This document shows positions 40,197 through 50,407 of a stretch of DNA of 64,000 nucleotides, in pieces. The translations under genes were made by a program, and so were the position numbers. The stretch is from positions 57,523 through 121,522 of the forward strand of contig NZ_JAIOUQ010000007.1 in NCBI RefSeq assembly GCF_019931065.1. The letters are read 5' to 3'. Each line of letters opens with the position of its first letter. Positions within the stretch are counted from its first letter, which is position 1. The notes under the pieces were generated by a model, which saw only the letters and a program-made list of their open reading frames with translations, was not told where the DNA came from and did not search any database. The stretch comes from Methanobacterium spitsbergense (GTDB lineage Archaea; Methanobacteriota; Methanobacteria; Methanobacteriales; Methanobacteriaceae).

Positions 40197-40598
40197 ATGG
40201 AAGTTAAAGAAGCCATGAATCAGGGCGTAATTACTGTTGATCCAGAAATTCGGCCATTAGAAGCATTTGAAAAGATGTATAAAGAAGGTGTACGAAGATT
40301 ATTTGTTTTGGATAGTAATGGAAATCCAAAGGGTGTTGTTTCCTACTCTGATTTAATAGGAGTTTTAGGGAGTTTGAGACCTACAAACAAGGAAATGGCA
40401 ACTCTAAAAATATCAGATATAATGTCTGAAGATGTTATGACAATAGATGCAGATAATGGAATTGAGGATGCTGCAAATTTAATGGTGAGAGCAGATGTTT
40501 CGGGCCTGCTAGTTCTGGAAAATGACAAACCCGTGGGAGTTATAACAAAAACAGACATTTGCAGGATGGTAGCTGCAGAGCTTTTGGTTCCTATTTAA
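40197..40598 (+). CDS. Two-CBS-domain protein
   Basis: A 133-residue stand-alone Bateman module. CBS1 spans about 1-58 (MNQGVITVDPEIRPLEAFEKM ... GVVSYSDLIG) and CBS2 about 74-131 (MSEDVMTIDADNGIEDAANLM ... GVITKTDICRM). It is likely an adenosyl-ligand sensor that acts on an unknown partner. GGAGGAGTAAA precedes the ATG. It is monocistronic and transcribed away from nikR. Confidence 0.9.
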   Translation: MEVKEAMNQGVITVDPEIRPLEAFEKMYKEGVRRLFVLDSNGNPKGVVSYSDLIGVLGSLRPTNKEMATLKISDIMSEDVMTIDADNGIEDAANLMVRADVSGLLVLENDKPVGVITKTDICRMVAAELLVPI

Positions 40599-40850
40599 TT
40601 AAAAAAAATGATAATTGTTGTTTATATGGTGTTAAAAGTCTGAATATTAACTCAAAAATTTGTTAATTTGAATATAGGCATTCTTTTTTATTATGAATTA
40701 GTATTTTAGTACTATTTTTTTTATCTTTTTTTATCTTTTTTTAGTTTGATCTAAAATATGGTATGAGATTAGATTTTTTTTATAAATATTCAAAATAATC
40801 CTATTAAACAAGTAAAATGAATAAATATTTGATAATAAATTAAAAAAGGA

Positions 40851-41000
<150 letters not shown>

Positions 41001-41404
41001 ATAGAATGTTCTTGACAACATACCATGGTTTTGGGTTTATGTTATATAAGTTTTTAGGTTACTAATCATTTTATTATAAAGAGAATTTCCGATGCTGCTT
41101 TGCAAATAGTAATAAATTTAAATTATATTTAACATAATTTTTATTAATCTGGATTAAATTATGTTATTTATGTAATAATATATCAGAAAACATTATATAG
41201 GAGGTAAAAGGAAACTTATTTCCGATGAGATCATTGTGATATTATAAAAGCATATAATTGAATTAGCTATAATTAGAAGTGATTTTTTGGAAAGGTAAGG
41301 AAGTTCATCTTTAGATAATAATTCAAATTTAAATTAATACGATCCGGAACTTTCTGAATAAAAATAATAATTTTAAAATGATTAAATTATGGGAGGGATA
41401 AAAA
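41001..41404. other. Intergenic region between tRNA-Gly and the DASS transporter
   Basis: About 400 bp, AT-rich. It holds the tRNA promoter on the left, an orphan AGGAGGT (41199-41205) with no start codon at a useful distance, a small hairpin GGAAA-CTTA-TTTCC (41210-41223), a TATA-like TTATAAAA near 41254 facing the transporter, and the transporter ribosome-binding site GGGAGGG (41391-41397). Confidence 0.4.
41042..41049 (-). promoter_or_regulatory. TATA box of the tRNA-Gly pair
   Basis: TTATATAA, read on the minus strand, lies 42 bp before the first tRNA base, the position expected for an archaeal promoter with a short 5' leader. Confidence 0.6.
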
Positions 41405-42781
41405 ACGAATGTCAATCTTAAACAAATTGGTCTGCCTCTGGCCATAATTATATTTGTATTTGTTATGCTGATACCTCTGCCGGGTTTGAGTTATTCTGGA
41501 CATGCTGCAATAGCTCTTTTGATTTTTGCAATAATAATGTGGGCCACAGAAGCACTCCATCTGGCTGTAACTTCTTTAATACTGCTATTTTTACAACCAT
41601 TATTAGGTATAGAGAGTTTTAACAATGCAGTCATTGGTTTTGCTAATCCAATCATATTCTTGATGATTGGGGGTTTTATATTAGCTGAGGCCATACGAAA
41701 AAGTGGTCTTGCTGAACGTTTAACTTATTTCTTACTTTCTAAACTTGGTACCAGTCCGAGTATGAGTCTTTTTGCAGCTGTTTTTTCTACGGGTATTCTT
41801 TCTGCATGGATTGAGAATGTTGTTGCATTTGCAATGCTACTCCCAATTATTAAACAGATTGTGCCTTTAATGGGTGTAAATGAACCCGAAAAGGGTAACA
41901 GCAACTTTGCAAAGGCAATGGTACTGGGTGCTTCTTATGGTTCACTTGCCGGTGGTTTTGGTACCGAAATTGGAACAGCCCCCAACCTGATGGCGGCAGC
42001 ATATACACATTTACCATTTGCAAACTGGATGATATTTGGATTTCCACTTGCAATAATAATGTTGTTTGTTACTTGGAAGCTTTTAGGCTGGATATTTCCA
42101 CCGGAGGTTAAAGGAATTGTTGGTGGAATGGATACAATTACCGATACCCTAAGTAAAATGGGTGCAATGACAAAAACAGAAAAGATAACCCTTGCAATAT
42201 TGTTGTTTACAATTGGATTATGGGTTACAACAGGTATAACTGGAATTGACAGTTATTCTGTTGCATTAATAGGTGCTGCATTGTACTTCATAAGCGGGGT
42301 AATAGACTGGAAAGATGCTCAGAAAAATATTGACTGGGGACTTATAGTATTCTTTGGAGGAGCTCTTTCTCTTGGAGCAGCACTACTGAATACTGGCGCT
42401 GCCACTTGGTTGATACAAGATTTAATTGGAATGCTTGGAACTAATGTTTCCACTGTTTCCATAATGCTCTTATTAATGATAATTGGTGTGTTAATAACGC
42501 AAGTAATGTCCAACATAGCATTATCTGCTATTTTGATACCACTTTCAGTTACACTTGCTGCTGCTCAGGGTCAACCTGTGGGAATTTATGCAGTGCCTGT
42601 AGCTATTGCATGCTCTCTATCATTCATGTTCCCAATGGCAGATCCAACAGTTGCAATGGCATATGGAACGGGTTATGTGAAGATCAAGGAAATACTCAAA
42701 GCAGGAATCCCATTGGTTGTGATAGGGATTATCCTGACAGTAATCATAATGTTGACCATAGCAAAACCATTCCTTGGATAA
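41405..42781 (+). CDS. DASS/SLC13-family anion transporter, possible ACG start
   Basis: A polytopic membrane protein of about 458 residues in the divalent anion:Na+ symporter family, probably for sulfate, phosphate or dicarboxylates. Family motifs include [12 protein letters not shown] and [18 protein letters not shown] (SNT-like site), and a second repeat motif [13 protein letters not shown] with [18 protein letters not shown]. The first standard start in frame is ATG 41465, which would cut the first helix. Twenty upstream codons ([19 protein letters not shown]) are opened by ACG at 41405, 7 nt after GGGAGGG, with an in-frame TAA just before. An out-of-frame ATG at 41409 gives only 12 codons. 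Confidence 0.8.
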   Translation, partial: TNVNLKQIGLPLAIIIFVFVMLIPLPGLSYSGHAAIALLIFAIIMWATEALHLAVTSLILLFLQPLLGIESFNNAVIGFANPIIFLMIGGFILAEAIRKSGLAERLTYFLLSKLGTSPSMSLFAAVFSTGILSAWIENVVAFAMLLPIIKQIVPLMGVNEPEKGNSNFAKAMVLGASYGSLAGGFGTEIGTAPNLMAAAYTHLPFANWMIFGFPLAIIMLFVTWKLLGWIFPPEVKGIVGGMDTITDTLSKMGAMTKTEKITLAILLFTIGLWVTTGITGIDSYSVALIGAALYFISGVIDWKDAQKNIDWGLIVFFGGALSLGAALLNTGAATWLIQDLIGMLGTNVSTVSIMLLLMIIGVLITQVMSNIALSAILIPLSVTLAAAQGQPVGIYAVPVAIACSLSFMFPMADPTVAMAYGTGYVKIKEILKAGIPLVVIGIILTVIIMLTIAKPFLG

Positions 42782-42792
42782 ATAAAAAGAGC

Positions 42793-42840
42793 AGGAGTTT
42801 CAAGTTTTTAATCAATTAAACTCCTTTATTTTCCTATTTT
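42793..42840 (+). terminator. Hairpin terminator after the DASS transporter
   Basis: AGGAGTTT and AAACTCCT form an 8-bp stem with a 17-nt loop, followed by T-rich sequence ending in a run of T. Confidence 0.55.
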
Positions 42841-43025
42841 TTTAAATAAAAATATCTAATTAGTTAAGAATGTGAATATCTATTTTAATAATTTTCAGAA
42901 TTAGTATGGGTTTATATGTAACTTTGTTCAAAGAATGAAAAGATTTCTTAAGGAATTAATTAAATCTTAATAAACATTTATCAAATTAATATTAATCAGC
43001 TAAATTTGTAAATAACGGTGAAACC

Positions 43026-43676
43026 ATGTATATAGTTATAATGGGTGCGGGAAGGGTGGGTCTGACTCTGGCAACTTCATTAGTTGCAGTGGGTCATGAT
43101 GTAACCCTTATTGAAAATGATTCAGATTTATGCGGTAACGCTGCAAGAGAGCTTGACGCATTGGTGATATGTGGAAATGGCACTGATATAAAAACTCTTT
43201 TAGAGGCTAACATTGCTGATGCCAATGTTTTTGTTGCAGCAACTGGAAATGATGAGGCAAATCTACTTTCTTGTATTCTTGTTAAGGATTACAATATTTC
43301 AAAAGTTATTGCAAGGGTTAGTAACCCTGATCATGATGATGCCTTCCGTAAGGTGGGAATAGATGTGGTTGTAAGTCCAGAGCTTACTGCAGCAGGCTAT
43401 CTAGAAAAGCTAATCACACGGCCCAAGATAGCAGACTTGATAGTAATTGGAAAGGGAAATGCTGAACTACTTGAACTCAGTGTGGATAATGCTAAGATGG
43501 TTGGAAAAAAAATTGGGGATATCAGTCCTACAGATGATTATATTATTGCAGCAATCCATAAGAATGGGGAAATAAAAATTCCAAAAGATGGTATGATGCT
43601 AAAAAAAGGAGATAGAATATCTATTTTAGCAAAAACAAAAGCAATTAAGGCAGTTACCAAAAAGTTTACAAAATAG
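43026..43676 (+). CDS. trkA: TrkA-family K+ uptake regulator (RCK domains)
   Basis: A 216-residue protein with an N-terminal RCK/TrkA-N Rossmann domain ([34 protein letters not shown]) and a C-terminal TrkA-C domain ([22 protein letters not shown]). It binds NAD(H) or nucleotides and gates a K+ channel or transporter subunit, which is not adjacent here. GGTGAAACC precedes the ATG. Monocistronic. Confidence 0.92.
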   Translation: MYIVIMGAGRVGLTLATSLVAVGHDVTLIENDSDLCGNAARELDALVICGNGTDIKTLLEANIADANVFVAATGNDEANLLSCILVKDYNISKVIARVSNPDHDDAFRKVGIDVVVSPELTAAGYLEKLITRPKIADLIVIGKGNAELLELSVDNAKMVGKKIGDISPTDDYIIAAIHKNGEIKIPKDGMMLKKGDRISILAKTKAIKAVTKKFTK

Positions 43677-43725
43677 GATAATTAATAACAACATATATCT
43701 ATAAAATCTAATTTTTAAATATTTT

Positions 43726-45249
43726 TTATCTAATTTTTTTATCAAAAATTTCCATATCAATATTCTCTCCAAATATTTCTGCCAACCTTTCGATTGAGAA
43801 ATTTTTCATTTCAACGAAATCATCCCGATCAAACCCTAGTTTTTCATAACCCTTAGAAATTCTTAAATAATCTGTGAAAAACCTTCTAAAATGAAAATTA
43901 TGAAATATTCCATGAAAGTAGGTTCCTGCAGTCAATCCATTTACAGCACCATCAAAACCTGATTCATAATTGTTACCACATCCCTCAGTAACCTCCAAAA
44001 GGGGTTTTGAATTTCTAAGATAAGAAAGTCCTTCATGAAGTTCATAACCCTCTATAATGTTCCCATTCATGCATTCAAACATCCCTTCATCAAGTACTTT
44101 ACCTTGGCTCTGGGTAACTATTTTTTCTACTTCTCCAAACCTTGTTTGAACATCGAGAAGTGCTAAACCTTTCACACTCCCATATTTGGATTCCTTAAAA
44201 TTATCATCTATGATATCGTTGCCCAATATTTGATAGCCTCCACATATTCCAAAAATTGGAATTTTGGAGGACAGACTTTTAATTTCATCTGCTAGACCAG
44301 ATTCTTTTAATGCAACTAGGTCGCTAACACTGTTTCTTGTGCCGGGAATAATCAATGCATCAACAGTACCGATTTCATCACACATTTCAATTAACTTTAT
44401 TGAAACATCAGGTTCATATTCCAAAGGATCTATGTCCGTGAAGTTGGATATCCTCGGCAGTCGCATAACCCCAATTTTTATCCTACCATTAGATGAGTAT
44501 TTGTGTTCAGATAATGAAGCTGAATCTTCTTCAGGGAGTTTAAGGCTGTCATCGTACGGCAAAACACCTAGTACTGGAACTCCCACAATGTCTTCTATCT
44601 GGCGTATTCCCGGCATTAGTATGTCAAGATTTCCCCTGAATTTGTTGATAATAATCCCTTTGATCCGTTTTCTATCCTCTTCGGGTAGAAGAGAGAATGT
44701 ACCTGCAATTGATGCAAAAACTCCGCCACGATCAATATCTGCAACCAGAATAACATCTGCATCTGCCATTCTTGCAATTTGCATATTTGCAAGGTCTTTG
44801 TCCAACATGTTTATTTCTGCAGGAGAACCAGCACCTTCAATTACAATAATTTCATAATCTTTCTTTAAAGCTTCAAGGGAGCTTTCAATGGCTTCAAGTG
44901 CTTCTTTTCTAAAATTATTCTGATAATGGTAGAAGTTCATGTCTCCGGCGGGTTTTCCATGGACAATTACTTGGGAGACAAAATCTTCTTTAGGTTTAAG
45001 AAGTATTGGATTCATATTATATGATGGTTCAACCCCGGCAGCCTCTGCTTGGATAACTTGGGCCATTGCAATCTCTGCATTTTCATTCGTTGTGTAAGAA
45101 TTAAGCGACATATTCTGAGATTTAAAGGGTGCAACTTTGTAACCTCTTTTTGCATATGTTCTGCACAGTGCAGTGACCACAACACTTTTACCTGCATTAG
45201 AAGAGGTTCCCTGTACCATTATACATGTTTTTTTGTTTTTAGGATGCAA
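43726..45249 (-). CDS. cbiP: Cobyric acid synthase
   Basis: A 507-residue glutamine-dependent amidase that amidates four carboxylates of adenosyl-cobyrinic a,c-diamide. The N-terminal ATP-binding domain carries VQGTSSNAGKSVVVTALCR (about 13-31), PFKSQNMSLNS and VADIDRGGVFA; the C-terminal CobB/CobQ GATase domain has the nucleophile in FGICGGYQILG and the conserved YELHEG and GTYFHGIF. The start is TTG with GGAGG 6 nt upstream. It complements cbiJ at 25564 in the cobamide pathway. Confidence 0.95.
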   Translation of the reverse strand: MHPKNKKTCIMVQGTSSNAGKSVVVTALCRTYAKRGYKVAPFKSQNMSLNSYTTNENAEIAMAQVIQAEAAGVEPSYNMNPILLKPKEDFVSQVIVHGKPAGDMNFYHYQNNFRKEALEAIESSLEALKKDYEIIVIEGAGSPAEINMLDKDLANMQIARMADADVILVADIDRGGVFASIAGTFSLLPEEDRKRIKGIIINKFRGNLDILMPGIRQIEDIVGVPVLGVLPYDDSLKLPEEDSASLSEHKYSSNGRIKIGVMRLPRISNFTDIDPLEYEPDVSIKLIEMCDEIGTVDALIIPGTRNSVSDLVALKESGLADEIKSLSSKIPIFGICGGYQILGNDIIDDNFKESKYGSVKGLALLDVQTRFGEVEKIVTQSQGKVLDEGMFECMNGNIIEGYELHEGLSYLRNSKPLLEVTEGCGNNYESGFDGAVNGLTAGTYFHGIFHNFHFRRFFTDYLRISKGYEKLGFDRDDFVEMKNFSIERLAEIFGENIDMEIFDKKIR

Positions 45250-45756
45250 TTTTGGCCTCCAATAAATTTGAATATTATAAATTTTATTAAATTTTTTTAG
45301 TAAACTAATTACAACTTGAGATCATTTATTTTTTTAACGTTTAATACATGATGCATAAATCTAAATTGTTAGTTAAATTCAGTTAATTTTTATGATATAT
45401 AATATATTAAATTCAGAGATTAACATTAAAAATAGATATTATGGGTTTATTCTCTTGAATTAAACTTTGTAAATTATTATTTTTTTTATTACAACCCGTT
45501 TTATACTTAGAAGCGGATAATAATTTATCAATCATATATGATTTTTCCTTAACCCATGCTTTTATATACCTGAAGTTACTAAAAAAAAAAAAAAATTACT
45601 GTAGAAAAAAAAACTATAAATGATACAATAAATAAATATTTGAAAATTCAAAAGACAAATCTAATATACAAGATCGTGTAATATATTATCAACAGTATAG
45701 CTTAAAAAACACGTTGATTTTTGTATTATGCAAAATTCAGGAGGCTGTCATAGATT
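45250..45756. other. Intergenic region cbiP / lonB
   Basis: About 500 bp, very AT-rich, between divergent genes. It contains a 15-A tract (45581-45595) directly downstream of the presumed lonB TATA box. A long leader of roughly 160 nt would precede lonB. No ORF, tRNA or guide RNA is supported. Confidence 0.45.
45561..45568 (+). promoter_or_regulatory. Probable lonB TATA box
   Basis: TTTATATA preceded by the GC-containing AACCCATGC, a BRE-like context, in the cbiP-lonB spacer. It would start transcription near 45593, within or after the A tract. Confidence 0.4.
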
Positions 45757-47673
45757 ATGGCAAGTTCAAATTCACATTCAAACAGTTCATTCAAAGAAAA
45801 GCTTGATTTCAGAAGTTATAAATCTTCGGGAGATATAGATGTCCCTGATAGAATAATAGATCAGATTATCGGCCAGGAAGAGGCTGTTGAGACCGTTTTC
45901 AAGGCAGCGAAACAAAGAAGAAATGTACTTTTAATTGGGGAGCCTGGAATAGGTAAATCAATGCTTGCAAAGGGAATGGCAGAACTTCTGCCACCTGAAG
46001 AACTCCAAGACATCTTAGTATATCCCAATATGGAAGACAATCACAATCCGCTCATTGGTGCAATGCCTGCTGGTGAGGGTAAAAAGGTTGTAATGAACTA
46101 CAAAATTAAGGCCAAGGGTCAAGAAGAAAAGAAAAACATGTTCATGATGGTTATAATAGGGTTTATTATCGTCGTGGGGTTCATATTACAGAAATATCTA
46201 GAAGCCATCATAGCTGCAGGAATTGTTCTACTTGTTATGATGCAAATGAAACCTCGTAGTACTGTTATGGTCCCAAAACTTCTTGTAAATAATGAAAGCA
46301 AGAATACTGCACCATTTATTGACGCAACAGGTTCACATGCAGGAGCATTATTAGGTGATGTGAGGCATGACCCTTATCAGTCAGGAGGACTTGGAACACC
46401 CGCACACGAACGTGTTGAGGCAGGAATGATACACCGTTCCAACAAGGGAGTATTATATGTTGATGAGATTGGAACCATGAAAATGAAAACGCAGCAGGAA
46501 CTCTTAACAGCCATGCAGGAGAAAAAATACTCCATAACTGGACAGAGTGAAACCAGCAGCGGTGCAATGGTACGTTCACAGGAAGTACCTTGTGATTTTG
46601 TTTTGGTTGCATCTGGAAATCTTCAAGTTCTGGAAGGAATGCATATTGCATTGCGTTCAAGAATAAGGGGTTATGGTTACGAAGTATTCATGAAGGATTC
46701 CATGCAGGACACACCAGAAAATCGTGATAAATTGGTTCAGTTCATTGCTCAAGAAGTTAAAAAGGATGGTAGAATACCTCACTTTAGCAGAGAAGCCGTT
46801 GCAGAAATAATTCGTGAAGCACAGAGAAGAGCAGGTAAAAAAGATTCATTAACACTTAAACTAAGAGATCTTGGAGGTCTTGTAAGGGCAGCTGGTGACA
46901 TTGCTAAAGGTGAAGGTGCAGACAGTGTTACAATAGCTCATGTTATTAGTGCTAAAAAACTTGCAAGAACACTCGAACAACAGATCGCTGATAGATACAT
47001 AGTTCAGAGGAAAAAGTACAGTGTCTTCAAATCTGAGGGAAGCGAAGTTGGAAGGGTGAACGGTCTGGCAATAATAGGTGATCGAAGCGGTATATTACTC
47101 CCAATAGCTGCAGAATCAGCTCCGGCACAGAGTAAGGATGAAGGTAAAATTATAGCAACTGGTAAACTGGGAGAAATTGCTAAGGAAGCAGTTCAGAACG
47201 TCAGTGCTTTGATTAAAAAGAATACAGGTACTGATATATCCAATCATGATATACACATACAGTTCCTTCAAGCATACGATGGTGTTGAAGGAGACAGCGC
47301 AAGTGTATCAATTGCAACAGCAGTTGTATCTGCACTTGAAAACGTTCCAGTAGACCAATCAGTTGCATTAACCGGATCATTAAGTGTTAGGGGAGATGTT
47401 ATGCCTGTAGGTGGAGTTACTGGTAAAATTGAAGCTGCTGCTGAGGCAGGAATGAAAAAGGTCCTTATACCTGCTGCTAATATGGATGATGTTATGATCG
47501 AGGAAAGATACAAGAATAAAATTGAAGTCATTCCAGTAGAGAATATGAGCGACGTATTAGAACATGCACTTATTGGTAATGGTAAAGAAGGTCTCATTGA
47601 AAAGATGAAGAAAATAACTGATATAGTTCCAAAGGGAATACTTCAGAAACCACATAAACCAGTAACCCACTGA
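45757..47673 (+). CDS. lonB: Membrane-bound Lon protease (LonB type)
   Basis: A 638-residue archaeal Lon. AAA+ domain with Walker A GEPGIGKS (61-68) and Walker [10 protein letters not shown] (231-239); between them two transmembrane helices (about 128-163) tether it to the cytoplasmic membrane, a hallmark of archaeal LonB. The C-terminal protease domain has the Ser-Lys dyad at S514 (VEGDSAS) and K557 (GGVTGKIEA). It degrades unfolded and regulatory proteins with ATP. GGAGG lies 12 nt before the ATG. Ends at a good hairpin terminator. Confidence 0.96.
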   Translation: MASSNSHSNSSFKEKLDFRSYKSSGDIDVPDRIIDQIIGQEEAVETVFKAAKQRRNVLLIGEPGIGKSMLAKGMAELLPPEELQDILVYPNMEDNHNPLIGAMPAGEGKKVVMNYKIKAKGQEEKKNMFMMVIIGFIIVVGFILQKYLEAIIAAGIVLLVMMQMKPRSTVMVPKLLVNNESKNTAPFIDATGSHAGALLGDVRHDPYQSGGLGTPAHERVEAGMIHRSNKGVLYVDEIGTMKMKTQQELLTAMQEKKYSITGQSETSSGAMVRSQEVPCDFVLVASGNLQVLEGMHIALRSRIRGYGYEVFMKDSMQDTPENRDKLVQFIAQEVKKDGRIPHFSREAVAEIIREAQRRAGKKDSLTLKLRDLGGLVRAAGDIAKGEGADSVTIAHVISAKKLARTLEQQIADRYIVQRKKYSVFKSEGSEVGRVNGLAIIGDRSGILLPIAAESAPAQSKDEGKIIATGKLGEIAKEAVQNVSALIKKNTGTDISNHDIHIQFLQAYDGVEGDSASVSIATAVVSALENVPVDQSVALTGSLSVRGDVMPVGGVTGKIEAAAEAGMKKVLIPAANMDDVMIEERYKNKIEVIPVENMSDVLEHALIGNGKEGLIEKMKKITDIVPKGILQKPHKPVTH

Positions 47674-47696
47674 GGATTAATTAAATTGTATATAAC

Positions 47697-47721
47697 GAAA
47701 GGATTTCCTTTCATTTTTTTT
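47697..47721 (+). terminator. Hairpin terminator after lonB
   Basis: GAAAGG-ATTT-CCTTTC hairpin followed by a run of eight T. The remainder of the 325-bp lonB-deaD spacer (to 47998) is AT-rich with no recognisable gene. Confidence 0.65.
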
Positions 47722-47998
47722 AATTTTTAAATTTATTATATATTTGAGGTCTTTCTTTTTTCAGATATTTTTCAACAATTCTTCATATCCGGATTTTACA
47801 TAGTATTATAAGTGTGGATAACAAATATTTTACAATAGGATTAATTTATTGAATAAAAATAAAAGTTGATCCTGGATTCAAATTAATTTAGTAGGTACTA
47901 ATTTTTGATATCAAAGAGATTTAAATTCGAAAGATAACATTTTGAGCGTATAAAGCCTATTTTTTTATTGGATTCCGGGAAGGTAAAAGGAAGATAAA

Positions 47999-49585
47999 AT
48001 GGAAAAACTTAGATTTAAAGATTTAGATATATCTAGCGAGATACAGAGAGCTGTTGAAGACATGGGATTCGAGGAGGCCACTCCGATTCAATCTCTTGCA
48101 ATACCACATGTCCTAAAGGGAAAAGACGTTACTGGTCAGGCCCAGACAGGAACAGGTAAAACAGCAGCCTTTGGAATACCAATACTGGAGATGGTTGACC
48201 CATCCGAAAGGGATCTCCAGGCAGTTATACTGTGTCCAACCAGAGAACTTGCAATTCAAGTTGCAGAAGAACTGAAAAAACTCTCAAAATACATGAAGAG
48301 AGTTTCTGTATTACCCATATATGGTGGCCAGCCAATAGATAGGCAGATTAAAGCACTTAAAAAGGGTGTGCAAATTATAATAGGCACACCTGGTAGAGTG
48401 ATGGATCATATGAGGCGTGGAACCTTAGATATGGGAAAAGTTAAAGTTTTAGTTCTTGACGAAGCCGATGAAATGCTTGATATGGGATTCAGAGAGGATA
48501 TAGAGTTTGTTTTGGATTACATACCTGATGAGAGACAGATACTTCTTTTCTCAGCAACAATGTCTCCAGATATTTTGTACATAACCCGAAGATATCAGGA
48601 TGACCCAGAATTTTTGAAAGTTGTACCCAAGGAACTTACAGTACCAGAAACCGAGCAGATCTATTTTGAAGTGAAAGAAAAAATGAAATTAGATGTACTT
48701 TCACGCCTTTTAGACATTAGTGACTTTAAATTATCTCTTGTCTTTTGTAACACCAAAAGAAGAGTTGACAAACTTGTAAGCCACCTTCAAATAAGGGGAT
48801 ATGCTGCTGATGGCCTCCATGGAGACATGAGTCAGAGACAGAGGGATAGTGTAATGTCCAAGTTCCGATCAGGAAACATAGAGATCCTAGTTGCTACAGA
48901 TGTTGCTGCACGTGGAATAGATGTTGAAAATGTAGAAGCAGTTTTCAACTATGATGTGCCAAATGATGATGAATACTACGTTCACAGAATAGGAAGAACA
49001 GGAAGAGCAGGTAAAACTGGTATTGCTTATACTTTTGTTTCTGGAAAAGAAGTTTATCAACTAAGGGACATAATGAGGTACACAAAAACTAAGATCGAAC
49101 AACAGCAGATACCATCCATTAGTGATGTCCAAGAGATCAAAACAACAAACTTCCTCGAGAAGATTAAACGAATAATAAACAATGAAAAACTCGATAAAGA
49201 AGTTCATATGGTTGAGAAGATGATGGCAGAAGACTACAGTTCAGTAGAAACAGCTGCAGCTCTTTTAAGGATTGTTATGGAAAAATCAGGCAACAGTCCT
49301 CAGGCATCAGCCGAAGAATTCGGAGATACTGGTGCAGGATCAGGACAAGTTCGATTCTTTATTAACATAGGAAGAAAGGACAGGGCTAAAGCAAGGGATA
49401 TTATAAAAGCTATAGCCGATAGGACCGGACTTTCAAGCGGTTCCATTGGAAAAATAGATGTATTCGACAAGTTTTCATTTGTTGAAGTACCTCAAGCCAG
49501 TGCTAGCGAAGTAATTTCTTCTATGCGTGGAGCAAAAATCAAGGGCAGATCAGTTAATATGGAGCCTGCTAACAAAAGAAGTTAG
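47999..49585 (+). CDS. deaD: DEAD-box RNA helicase with DbpA-like RNA-binding domain
   Basis: A 528-residue ATP-dependent RNA helicase. The Q motif (ATPIQ), motif I AQTGTGKT (48-55), DEAD (VLDEADEML), SAT (FSATMS), and motif VI HRIGRTGRAG are intact. After a linker rich in helices, a C-terminal domain (about 447-520, VRFFINIGRKDRAKARDIIKAI ... FSFVEVP) matches the DbpA/CsdA RNA-binding RRM. This architecture is typical of bacterial DeaD and suggests rRNA maturation or cold adaptation. The stop codon is inside the terminator stem. Confidence 0.94.
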   Translation: MEKLRFKDLDISSEIQRAVEDMGFEEATPIQSLAIPHVLKGKDVTGQAQTGTGKTAAFGIPILEMVDPSERDLQAVILCPTRELAIQVAEELKKLSKYMKRVSVLPIYGGQPIDRQIKALKKGVQIIIGTPGRVMDHMRRGTLDMGKVKVLVLDEADEMLDMGFREDIEFVLDYIPDERQILLFSATMSPDILYITRRYQDDPEFLKVVPKELTVPETEQIYFEVKEKMKLDVLSRLLDISDFKLSLVFCNTKRRVDKLVSHLQIRGYAADGLHGDMSQRQRDSVMSKFRSGNIEILVATDVAARGIDVENVEAVFNYDVPNDDEYYVHRIGRTGRAGKTGIAYTFVSGKEVYQLRDIMRYTKTKIEQQQIPSISDVQEIKTTNFLEKIKRIINNEKLDKEVHMVEKMMAEDYSSVETAAALLRIVMEKSGNSPQASAEEFGDTGAGSGQVRFFINIGRKDRAKARDIIKAIADRTGLSSGSIGKIDVFDKFSFVEVPQASASEVISSMRGAKIKGRSVNMEPANKRS

Positions 49586-49617
49586 GATGTCTCATCCTAA
49601 AATCTTACTTTTTTTAT
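49582..49617 (+). terminator. Hairpin terminator after deaD
   Basis: An 8-bp perfect stem TTAGGATG/CATCCTAA with loop TCT overlaps the deaD stop codon and is followed by a seven-T run. Confidence 0.7.
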
Positions 49618-49732
49618 TGTACCATAAGATCAAAACAAGTCAAAAATTATCCACTTTGAATAAGAATTTGTAGCATTGAAATTATTTGAATTTTTATTTT
49701 ATTAAATGAACTAAACTGAAGAGGTTAGTTAA

Positions 49733-50317
49733 ATGTTGAAAAGAAAAGATTTAAAGGGAAAGTGGCACAGTCCAATCATTGAAACCATTGAGAATCCAGA
49801 TGGAAGTGTGATGTATATTGAACGGGAAGCTATTTTTATTGATGATAATTGGGATATATTCATAAGATCCTTCCTGGATGAAGAGGGTAAAGTACCATTT
49901 TTCACTATTCATGCTAAAGGAAATTATACATTGGGAGATGAATCTCCTGATCTGGAAGGCGCAGTACATGTGGACTTTAATAATAGGGCTAGATATGTGA
50001 CAGCCCATATGCAATCACTTGTTGATATGTTAAACGAGACAAGTCCATTTGATGGAGAGTGGATGATAGATCTTGAGCAGGATGTAAGCTCAAAGGGTTG
50101 TGTACTGGTACCTTCTGTTGAAACATGTCCTGTTGAATATGATGTTATTAAAATTCAGGGAAATGAAATTTATTTTGGAGATTTCACAGAAGAACAGAAG
50201 GAAGATATTAAAAAATTAGCACATGGTGATATGAATCCTTCAGAAAGATCAGTTGGAATATGTAGCACAGAAAACAGGCCTCGCCAACTAATAAAATATC
50301 CTCTGGTTAAGGAATAA
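49733..50317 (+). CDS. Conserved hypothetical beta-rich protein
   Basis: A 194-residue soluble acidic protein that I do not recognise. It begins LKGKWHSPIIETI and has alternating strands with many aromatic and acidic residues (FIDDNWDIFIRSFLDEEG, FTIHAKGNYTLGD), suggesting a lipocalin-like or beta-barrel ligand-binding fold similar to extracytoplasmic GxW domains, but there is no signal peptide. Cysteines are few and scattered. GAGGTTAG precedes the ATG. Monocistronic. Confidence 0.65.
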   Translation: MLKRKDLKGKWHSPIIETIENPDGSVMYIEREAIFIDDNWDIFIRSFLDEEGKVPFFTIHAKGNYTLGDESPDLEGAVHVDFNNRARYVTAHMQSLVDMLNETSPFDGEWMIDLEQDVSSKGCVLVPSVETCPVEYDVIKIQGNEIYFGDFTEEQKEDIKKLAHGDMNPSERSVGICSTENRPRQLIKYPLVKE

Positions 50318-50407
50318 TACTATTAATTATTTTCATATTTTAATTCTATTTTTTTTTAAATTATTTGTAAGCATATCTTATTTTATAGAGAATTTAAAAC
50401 ATAAATT

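Noticed and set aside
41199..41223. Orphan AGGAGGT plus GGAAA/TTTCC hairpin upstream of the transporter, considered as a riboswitch
   Set aside because: No match to a riboswitch class I know and no start codon at a useful distance.
41409..41447. 12-codon leader ORF after GGGAGGG before the transporter
   Set aside because: Could be a leader peptide, but the spacing also fits ACG initiation of the transporter itself; no attenuator-like structure seen.
45581..45595. 15-base A tract as a slippage or terminator element
   Set aside because: Single homopolymer in an AT-rich promoter region; no hairpin and no evidence of function.
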